Under the pieces are notes generated by a model. That model was given only the letters and a program-made list of their open reading frames with translations. It ran no database searches and had not been told where the DNA came from. Of a stretch of DNA of 11,715 nucleotides, positions 6,907 to 11,715 are shown in pieces (positions within the stretch are counted from its first letter, which is position 1; the number at the start of each line of letters is the position of its first letter). Source of the stretch: DATBLZ01 sp036555065 (GTDB lineage Bacteria; Pseudomonadota; Gammaproteobacteria; Steroidobacterales; Rariloculaceae); contig DATBLZ010000173.1 in NCBI GenBank assembly GCA_036555065.1, positions 1-11,715 of the forward strand, written 5' to 3'. Position numbers and translations under genes: made by a program.

Positions 6907-7407
6907 CTACGCCTCCTCAGGCTCGCTCGGCACGACGACCTCGTAGCCACGCGCCTCGAGGCACGCGCTGAGCGCGCGCAGGTATTCCTCGGCCGCGGGA
7001 TCGGGCCCCTCCTTCTTCTTGCCGCGCCCGGTGATCGCGGCCACGGCTGCGCCGAGCACTCCGCCCGCAACGACGCTCGCCAAAGGATCGTGATCGTAGC
7101 CACCGACGATGGCGCCCACGGTGCTGCCGATACCGGCACCGGTCACGACGCGCTCGATATCTCTCTCGCGTTCGTCGGCGGCCTCCTCTGCGGGGTCGAC
7201 GCGTATCGGGGCACTACCCGTCTGCTCGACGGCCCAGTTGTGGCACTCGTAGCGATCGCGGCGTGCTTGATCCGCCGATTGTCCGCGCGTTGGCACGACT
7301 TGAACGGCTGCGAGATCCGTCGCCGCGCGTGCGCCCGCAGCGATCGCGACGCCCAAGAGAGCGATGAGGATCGCGGCGAGCCGGTCGCGCGCGCTATTTG
7401 ACGACAT
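6907..7407 (-). CDS. Glycine-zipper protein with N-terminal signal/anchor, function unknown
   Basis: A 166-residue envelope protein. Start ATG 7407-7405 has GGAAGGG (7415-7421) seven bases upstream. An in-frame extension to 7767 exists but is only low-complexity shadow of the neighbouring gene. A hydrophobic signal or anchor spans about 10-28 (ending ARAA). Motif 1 is GQSx6DRYxCHxWAV (42-60, Cys55). A charged segment follows, then a glycine zipper (about 89-127: GAGIGSTVGAIVGG and VVAGGVLGAAVAA) able to form a membrane hairpin. A basic patch (GRGKKK) comes next. Motif 2 is RALSACLEARGYEVV (145-159, Cys149). Both motifs recur in the gene just upstream. The two Cys may form a disulfide in the periplasm (inference). 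Proteins of this layout are usually annotated only as glycine-zipper family. The start overlaps the upstream gene by 14 nt, so the two are probably coupled. Confidence 0.8.
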   Translation of the reverse strand: MSSNSARDRLAAILIALLGVAIAAGARAATDLAAVQVVPTRGQSADQARRDRYECHNWAVEQTGSAPIRVDPAEEAADERERDIERVVTGAGIGSTVGAIVGGYDHDPLASVVAGGVLGAAVAAITGRGKKKEGPDPAAEEYLRALSACLEARGYEVVVPSEPEEA

Positions 7408-7840
7408 AGTTGCGCCCTTCCATGCACGCCGTGAATGCGCGGCCGTAACCCTCGGCCTCGGCGGCTGTCCCCGCACCCAACGTCGGATCGAAGTCCGTGG
7501 CGTCGACGGCCCAGACGTGGCACTGATAACGGTCCTCGGCGAGACGCGCCTCACTCTGTCCCGCAGCAGGATAGACATAGAGCCTTTGCGCCCGGACCTG
7601 GCTGCTCTCGCGCGTCGTGCGCGTGCCGTGATAGCGCGGCCAGATGCCGAAGCCGTAACTGAAGGACGGGTAAACGTACGGGCCGTAGTAGCCGTACGGG
7701 TGGTAGTAGCCCGGATAACCATAACCGAAGCCGACGCTGAACTGGGTGTGGACATGATGGTGGTCATCGGCCCATGCCGCCTGCGCCGGCAGCATCGCGA
7801 CCGCGAGCGCCCCGACCAACGCCAGAATCGATGCTCTCAT
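7394..7840 (-). CDS. Secreted Tyr/Gly-rich protein with the same two-Cys motifs as its downstream neighbour
   Basis: A 148-residue exported protein of unknown function. Start ATG 7840-7838 has GAGGAG (7848-7853) seven bases upstream; a longer in-frame start at 7861 has no such site. Signal peptide 1-25 (cut after AWA). The mature N-terminus is DDHHHVH (26-31), a potential metal-binding His cluster. A Tyr/Gly/Pro-rich low-complexity tract follows (about 38-66, GYGYPGYYHPYGYYGP). Motif 1 is GQSx6DRYxCHxWAV (94-112, Cys107) and motif 2 is RAFTACMEGRNYVVK (134-148, Cys139). Spacing within each motif is the same as in the neighbour, but only 32 residues separate the Cys instead of 94. It begins 38 bp after the stop of the GMC gene on the same strand, so all three may be co-transcribed. 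Confidence 0.8.
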   Translation of the reverse strand: MRASILALVGALAVAMLPAQAAWADDHHHVHTQFSVGFGYGYPGYYHPYGYYGPYVYPSFSYGFGIWPRYHGTRTTRESSQVRAQRLYVYPAAGQSEARLAEDRYQCHVWAVDATDFDPTLGAGTAAEAEGYGRAFTACMEGRNYVVK

Positions 7841-7878
7841 TGCCGTGCTCCTCGGGCACAAAACGCCCAGTGGACAGG

Positions 7879-9516
7879 CTACGAAGGCACGCTGAACCGC
7901 GGCTGAATACGCCCCGCTGCGCGCATGGCTTCAGCGCCCTTCTCGGCGATCATGACCGTAGGCGCGTTCGTGTTGCCCGACGTGATGCGCGGCATGATCG
8001 AGGCGTCGACGACGCGTAGCCGCTCGATCCCGTGCACGGCAAGCTCGGCATTGACGACGGCGAGCGCGTCGTTCCCCATCTTACAAGTGCCGACCGGATG
8101 GAAAATCGTCGTGCCAAGATCGCCGGCCGCGTGCTCGAGCTCGGCATCCGACGCTAAGTGCGGCCCGGGCTTCCACTCCTCGGGAGCAAAGCGCGCGAGA
8201 GCTTCGGCTGCCATGATCCGGCGCGTGAGCCGCAAACCCGCAACGGCAATGGCTCGGTCCTCCGCAGTCGCGAGATAGTTGAGCGTGATCTTAGGCTGAG
8301 CGCCCGCGTCGTCGCCGACGATGCGCACATGGCCGCGGCTCGTCGGCTGCAAATTGCAGACCGAAGGCGTGATTGCCTCGAAATCGTGGAGCGGATCGCC
8401 GAATTTGTCGAGCGACAGCGGCTGCACGTGCCACTCGAGGTTCGCCGCGGCCTTCGACGCCTCGCTCTTTGCAAACGCCCCGAGCTGCGACGGCGGCATC
8501 GTCAGCGGTCCCGTCCTGAAGCAAAGATACTCGAGCCCCATGGCAACCTTGCCGAGCACGGAGCGCGCGCGGCGATTGAGGGTCGTGGTGTTGCTCACCT
8601 TATATATCGTGCGAATCTGCAAATGATCGTGCAGGTTTTCGCCGACGCCGGGCAGATCGTGAACGACGTCGACGCCGCATGCCTTGAGCAGCGCGCCGGG
8701 CCCAACACCCGAGAGCTGCAAGATCTGCGGCGAGCCGATCGCGCCCGCCGCGAGCACGACCTCGCGCCGCGCTGCGATCTTGCGGCCGTGCTGGTCGGCC
8801 GCGTGCAGCTCGACGCCCGTCGCGCGCCGCTTGCCGTCGCGCGACTCGACGAGCACGCGGCGTACCTGCGCTTCCGTCATTACCGCGAGATTCCTGCGGT
8901 GTCGAACCGGCCGCAAGAATGCCTTCGTGGCGCTCCAGCGCACGCCGCGCCGTTGATTCATTTGAAAGTAGGCATTGCCGAAGTTGTCGCCGCGATTGAA
9001 CTCGGCAATCTTCGGGATTCCGCACTCGGCCGCGGCGTCGCGCCACGCATCGAGAATCTCCCAACTGACGCGCCGCTCCTCGACGCGCAGCTCTCCGCCC
9101 GCGCCGTGGAACTCGTCGGCGCCGTGCTGATAATCCTCGGAACGCTTGAAGACGGGCAGCACGTCGTCCCAACCCCAGCCGTCGTTACCGAGTGCCGCCC
9201 AGTGGTCGTAATCGCTGCGTTGGCCGCGCATGTAGATCATCGCGTTGATCGACGAGCAGCCGCCGAGCACCTTGCCGCGCGCATAGCCGATCGAGCGGCC
9301 GTTGAGCCCGGGCTCGGATTCCGTCCGATAGCACCAATCCGTGCGCGGATTGCCGATCGTGTAGAGGTAGCCGATCGGAATGTCGATCCAAAAATAGTCG
9401 TCTTTCCCGCCGGCCTCGAGCAGCAGCACGTCGACGTCGGGATCCGCGGACAAACGATTCGCGAGCACGCAGCCGGCCGTGCCCGCGCCGACGACGATGT
9501 AGTCAAAGGCTTCCAC
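7879..9516 (-). CDS. GMC-family FAD-dependent alcohol dehydrogenase (choline dehydrogenase/AlkJ-like)
   Basis: A 545-residue glucose-methanol-choline oxidoreductase, which would oxidise an alcohol to an aldehyde with FAD and pass electrons on to the respiratory chain or a dye-type acceptor. The ADP-binding fold opens the protein: DYIVVGAGTAG (5-15), then VLLLEAGG with Glu34 for the ribose. GMC signature 1 is GKVLGGCSSINAM (81-93) and signature 2 contains GAIGSPQILQLSGVGP. The catalytic His is H473 in FHPVGTCKMG, and the partner Asn lies in SGNTNAPT (about 515-517). Length is normal. GTG at 9516-9514 gives the canonical N-terminus MEAFDY; an in-frame GTG at 9552 would add 12 residues and run into the divergent gene. 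There is no classical SD. No signal peptide is seen, so it is cytoplasmic or peripherally membrane-bound. Real substrate (choline, long-chain alcohol or other) is undetermined. Confidence 0.93.
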   Translation of the reverse strand: MEAFDYIVVGAGTAGCVLANRLSADPDVDVLLLEAGGKDDYFWIDIPIGYLYTIGNPRTDWCYRTESEPGLNGRSIGYARGKVLGGCSSINAMIYMRGQRSDYDHWAALGNDGWGWDDVLPVFKRSEDYQHGADEFHGAGGELRVEERRVSWEILDAWRDAAAECGIPKIAEFNRGDNFGNAYFQMNQRRGVRWSATKAFLRPVRHRRNLAVMTEAQVRRVLVESRDGKRRATGVELHAADQHGRKIAARREVVLAAGAIGSPQILQLSGVGPGALLKACGVDVVHDLPGVGENLHDHLQIRTIYKVSNTTTLNRRARSVLGKVAMGLEYLCFRTGPLTMPPSQLGAFAKSEASKAAANLEWHVQPLSLDKFGDPLHDFEAITPSVCNLQPTSRGHVRIVGDDAGAQPKITLNYLATAEDRAIAVAGLRLTRRIMAAEALARFAPEEWKPGPHLASDAELEHAAGDLGTTIFHPVGTCKMGNDALAVVNAELAVHGIERLRVVDASIMPRITSGNTNAPTVMIAEKGAEAMRAAGRIQPRFSVPS

Positions 9517-9544
9517 GCCTTCATTGTATAGTGCGCGCGTGGAA
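9511..9544. promoter_or_regulatory. Mirror-symmetric divergent start region with back-to-back -10-like boxes
   Basis: TTCCACGC (9511-9518) and GCGTGGAA (9537-9544) form a perfect 8-bp inverted repeat; each arm contains the GTG start of one divergent gene. The 18-bp spacer holds TATAGT (9527-9532) reading right and TACAAT (9528-9523) reading left. Both are good -10 matches, each six bases short of a GTG. Transcripts starting there would be leaderless. No convincing -35 boxes are present. Confidence 0.45.
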
Positions 9545-9994
9545 CATCTCACGAGCGCCGGCAATTGGATCGTCGTCGTCACGACGATCGTGATCGTGCT
9601 GCTCTGCGTGGGTCTGCATTTCGAGGTCCTGAGCAACTGCGGCCGCTTCGTTGCCAGAGTCAGCCAGCGGCGTCGCCCACGCGTGCTCGTCTTGATTCTC
9701 GTGATTCTTTCGACGCATGTCGCGGAGATTTGGTTGTTCGCTTTCGGCTACTACTTCCTCGTTGGCCTCGGTGGCTTCGGCACTTTGCGCGGTATCGTCG
9801 AGGTCACGGGACTGCCTGATTACGCGTATTTTTCCGCGATCGTTTACGCGACGGTCGGCTTTGGCGACCTTACACCGACCGGAGCCATTCGCTTCATGGC
9901 GGGAATGGAGGCGCTCACAGGCTTCGTCATGATCACATGGTCGGCGTCGCTGACTTTCCTCGAGATGCAGCGCGACTGGCCGCCGGCTCGCTGA
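9539..9994 (+). CDS. Small potassium-channel-like membrane protein (Ion_trans_2 pore)
   Basis: A 151-residue integral membrane protein with a potassium-channel pore. Helices lie at about 10-30, 48-72 and 117-139. The selectivity filter TVGFGD (105-110) sits in YATVGFGDLTP after a pore helix, the hallmark of the two-TM ion-channel family. The extra N-terminal helix gives three TM segments. No RCK/TrkA-N regulatory domain is attached, so gating input is unclear; four subunits would make a pore by analogy. GTG 9539 is chosen because it gives MEHLTSAGNW and mirrors the divergent GMC start. A TTG at 9524 is in frame but would cover the -10 region. No SD is present, which fits a leaderless mRNA starting from TATAGT (9527-9532). 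The gene ends 75 bp before the DUF3014 gene. Confidence 0.82.
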   Translation: MEHLTSAGNWIVVVTTIVIVLLCVGLHFEVLSNCGRFVARVSQRRRPRVLVLILVILSTHVAEIWLFAFGYYFLVGLGGFGTLRGIVEVTGLPDYAYFSAIVYATVGFGDLTPTGAIRFMAGMEALTGFVMITWSASLTFLEMQRDWPPAR

Positions 9995-10005
9995 GCGTGG
10001 CGCAA

Positions 10006-10023
10006 GGCCGGGTCCCGCCGGCC
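10006..10023 (+). repeat. GC-rich hairpin between the channel and DUF3014 genes
   Basis: GGCCGG (10006-10011) and CCGGCC (10018-10023) form a 6-bp perfect stem with a 6-nt loop, starting 11 bp after the channel stop. No T tract follows, so it is at best a weak or Rho-assisted terminator, or an mRNA-stabilising 3' hairpin. A second stem, TTGCGGC with GCTGCAA (10034-10051, one G-U pair), lies just beyond it. Confidence 0.3.
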
Positions 10024-10033
10024 GGACTGCGGC

Positions 10034-10062
10034 TTGCGGCTTCCGCTGCAAGACTCGATACT
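10034..10062 (+). promoter_or_regulatory. Candidate promoter for the DUF3014 gene, giving a leaderless mRNA
   Basis: TTGCGG (10034-10039) and GATACT (10057-10062) are spaced by 17 bp and resemble -35 and -10 boxes. The expected start of transcription, 7-8 bases further on, falls on the GTG at 10070. The absence of an SD before that GTG agrees. Each hexamer is imperfect, so this is only a candidate. Confidence 0.35.
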
Positions 10063-10069
10063 TGCGCGT

Positions 10070-10873
10070 GTGAACGAGACGGTAAAATCGACGCGCAGCT
10101 GGGCGCCCGCGCTGCTCGGCGCCGCGGGCACGCTCGTCGCGCTCGCCGTCGTCGCGATTTGGTATTTCGTCGTTCGCGAGCCGGAACCGCCGACGATCCG
10201 CCGCACGGGCACAGAAGCGCCCGCGCCCCCCGTCGAGCCCGAGGCGGCGCCGCAGGCAATCGCGACACCGCCCGCCGAGCCCGCGGTCCCACTGCCGCCG
10301 CTCGACGAAAGCGATGCGGACGTCGCGAGCACCCTCACGGAAACTTTCGGTGAGCAAGTCGTCGCGGACTACCTGCGGCCCGATAACTTCATCCGCAACG
10401 TCGTCGTGGCGATCGACAGCTTGCCACGGCCCGCGCTCGCGCTCGAGCGCCGCCCGGTTCAGCCGACGCTCGGCCTGTTCGCCGTAACCGGCGCCGAGGA
10501 TGCGCTCGTCTTGAGCGAGGAGAACTATTCGCGATACACGCCGTTCGTCACGCTCGTTGCTCGCACGGATGGACGCACGATCGTCGCGATCTATCGACGC
10601 TACTATCCGCTGCTGCAGGAGGCCTATGTCGAGCTCGGCAATCCCGATACGGTGTTCGAGACGCGCGTCCGCGAAGTCATCGATCACCTGCTCGCGACGC
10701 CGGAGGTCGCGGAGCCGATCGCGCTCGTGCAGCCGAACGTGCTCTATGAGTTCAAGGATCCGGCGCTCGAAGACCTTTCGGCGGGTCAGAAGATTCTGAT
10801 CCGCATGGGTCCCGAGCACCGGGCGCTGATCAAGTCGAAGCTCCGCGAGATTCGCACGCTGCTCGCACGCTGA
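10070..10873 (+). CDS. DUF3014 domain protein, inner-membrane anchored
   Basis: A 267-residue protein of uncharacterised family DUF3014. One TM helix (about 11-33, LLGAAGTLVALAVVAIWYFVV) is followed by a Pro/Ala/Glu-rich linker (about 36-80), then the folded domain in the periplasm. Family-typical blocks are PLPPLDESDADV, YLRPDNFIRNVVVAIDSLPRP, RRYYPLLQEAYVELGNPD, REVIDHLLATPEV and a C-terminal SAGQKILIRMGPEH followed by a basic helix. GTG 10070 is chosen because it places a short basic N-region before the helix. A TTG at 10034 is in frame and would add 12 residues. Biochemical function is not known for the family. The next gene, a thioredoxin-fold lipoprotein candidate, begins at the base after this stop, so the two are likely co-translated. 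A shared envelope role is inference. Confidence 0.85.
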   Translation: MNETVKSTRSWAPALLGAAGTLVALAVVAIWYFVVREPEPPTIRRTGTEAPAPPVEPEAAPQAIATPPAEPAVPLPPLDESDADVASTLTETFGEQVVADYLRPDNFIRNVVVAIDSLPRPALALERRPVQPTLGLFAVTGAEDALVLSEENYSRYTPFVTLVARTDGRTIVAIYRRYYPLLQEAYVELGNPDTVFETRVREVIDHLLATPEVAEPIALVQPNVLYEFKDPALEDLSAGQKILIRMGPEHRALIKSKLREIRTLLAR

Positions 10874-11715
10874 ATGAATTCCTTCTCCGGAATCCTCGTC
10901 CTCGCGATCGCAACCGCCGGCATATGCGGCTGCGGCTCCCGCGATGCCGGTGATGCGAGCGCCGCGGCCGGCTCGCCGCCGGAAAGCACGCAAGGCGCGG
11001 CCGTCGAGACGCCGGCGGCCCGGCACGCCGATGCGCCGCCCGGCATCTCCTGGGGTTACGACGTCGATGCTGCATTCATCGAAGCTCGCGCGGACGGCAA
11101 ACCTGTATTTCTCTTTTGGGGCGCCGTGTGGTGTCCGTACTGCGCGGACCTCAAAGCCCACGTGTTCGCGCGTCGCGATATCCAAGAGAAGCTCAAGCTC
11201 TTCGTGCCGATCTATCTCGACGGCGACGATGCGGGCGCGCAGAAATGGGGCGCTGAATTCGCTGTCGCGGGCTATCCGACGGTGCTCGCTCTCGATGCGG
11301 ACCGCCGCGAGCTCGCGCGCATCGCGGGCGGCATGGACGTCGCCGTCTACGCCGAGATGCTAGATCTCGTGCTACGCGACGTGCGCCCCGTGGGTGCCCT
11401 CCTCGGCTCGCGCGAAGACCGCGCGGAACCGTTGCTCCTCGACGACTGCCGCCGCCTCGCGTACAACGGCTGGGGATTGGGCGATGAAGAGGGCGCGGAG
11501 ATCGCCGCATTGCTCGCGCGTGCGGCCGAGCGCTGCCCTGCCGATGCGAAGCTCGAGCGTGCACGGCTCACCGCGATCGCAACGGCATATGCCGTCGATG
11601 CCGAGATTCCGGGGATCGAGACCGGCGAGCCGCCGAGCCGGGAGCTCGCGGCCAGTGTCGCCGTACTGAATACCGTCTTGGCCGACCGCGAGCTCGCCGT
11701 CGCCGCGGCCGACGC
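10874..11715 (+). CDS. Thioredoxin-fold probable lipoprotein, N-terminal part (3' end off the window)
   Basis: The first 280 codons of an exported thioredoxin-like protein. A short hydrophobic leader (residues 5-19) ends ICGC-GS, where Cys20 fits the lipobox pattern loosely. The leader has no Lys or Arg before its core, which is atypical. A low-complexity Ala/Gly/Pro linker follows (22-56), then a thioredoxin domain: GKPVFLFWGAVWCPYC with the redox pair Cys87/Cys90 and the cis-proline at GYPTV (Pro135). The domain resembles the Thioredoxin_7/DsbD-C group, which reduces or isomerises disulfides in envelope proteins. Beyond about residue 160 an alpha-helical, Ala/Glu/Arg-rich region continues to the edge and may be repeat-like; I do not recognise it. 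ATG 10874 directly follows the DUF3014 stop (TGA then ATG), with no SD, implying re-initiation. Redox role is well supported; partner and direction of electron flow are not. Confidence 0.82.
   Translation, partial: MNSFSGILVLAIATAGICGCGSRDAGDASAAAGSPPESTQGAAVETPAARHADAPPGISWGYDVDAAFIEARADGKPVFLFWGAVWCPYCADLKAHVFARRDIQEKLKLFVPIYLDGDDAGAQKWGAEFAVAGYPTVLALDADRRELARIAGGMDVAVYAEMLDLVLRDVRPVGALLGSREDRAEPLLLDDCRRLAYNGWGLGDEEGAEIAALLARAAERCPADAKLERARLTAIATAYAVDAEIPGIETGEPPSRELAASVAVLNTVLADRELAVAAAD

Noticed and set aside
6273..7139. A 288-codon minus-strand frame across the barrel gene and the glycine-zipper gene
   Set aside because: Antisense to the barrel gene, which has a signal peptide, an SD and a terminal barrel strand; the frame shows no domain.
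7408..7767. N-terminal extension of the glycine-zipper protein to residue 286
   Set aside because: The extension is Thr/Arg/Ser low-complexity sequence read out of frame from the upstream secreted protein gene, and ATG 7407 has its own SD before a signal-like segment.
8158..9531. A 457-codon plus-strand frame opposite the GMC gene
   Set aside because: The GMC gene has all its signatures on the other strand; this frame has none and is dominated by Arg, Ala and Val.
9521..11185. A 554-codon open frame on the minus strand opposite the channel, DUF3014 and thioredoxin genes
   Set aside because: It is Arg/Asp-rich with no recognisable domain, and it lies antisense to three genes with clear family motifs. 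Long antisense frames are expected in GC-rich coding DNA.

Overview
The window looks like chromosomal DNA of a GC-rich Gram-negative bacterium, most likely a gammaproteobacterium. Signs of an outer membrane are a TonB-dependent receptor, an RND efflux pair and a small outer-membrane beta-barrel. A DUF3014 protein and glycine-zipper proteins fit that placement. The lineage is inferred from gene content only; there is no rRNA or marker gene. I see no mobile element, CRISPR array, tRNA or rRNA. Several genes use GTG starts and lack a clear Shine-Dalgarno (SD) sequence.

Left part (1-1815): the N-terminal 184 codons of a TonB-dependent receptor run off the left edge on the minus strand. Diverging from it is a fumarylacetoacetate-hydrolase (FAH) superfamily enzyme. 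The space between them holds a plausible receptor promoter with two palindromes on one side and GC-rich palindromes on the other. A receptor beside a catabolic enzyme suggests uptake and breakdown of an organic (perhaps aromatic-derived) compound, but the substrate cannot be read from sequence.

Efflux part (1816-6896): a membrane-fusion protein and an RND permease overlap by 17 nt and form an efflux operon with no outer-membrane channel gene in the window. The fusion-protein leader contains a terminator-like hairpin with a T tract. An 8-stranded-type outer-membrane barrel gene follows, its SD lying inside an inverted repeat.

Minus-strand block (6907-9516): a GMC-family flavin alcohol dehydrogenase is followed by two overlapping small secreted proteins. 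These share the same two Cys-containing motifs with identical spacing; one carries a glycine zipper inserted between them, the other a His cluster and a Tyr/Gly-rich stretch.

Right part (9539-11715): a small potassium-channel-like protein diverges from the GMC gene across only 22 bp. Its GTG start and that of the GMC gene are mirror images inside an 8-bp inverted repeat, with back-to-back -10-like boxes between them. Then come an inner-membrane-anchored DUF3014 protein and, with no gap, a thioredoxin-fold probable lipoprotein that runs off the right edge.

Most genes fall in recognisable families. The most unusual points are the mirror-symmetric divergent start junction, the paralogous two-motif pair, the FAH enzyme lacking the usual His/Glu dyad, and the leader hairpin before the efflux operon. 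I did not find convincing evidence of a wholly new multi-gene system.
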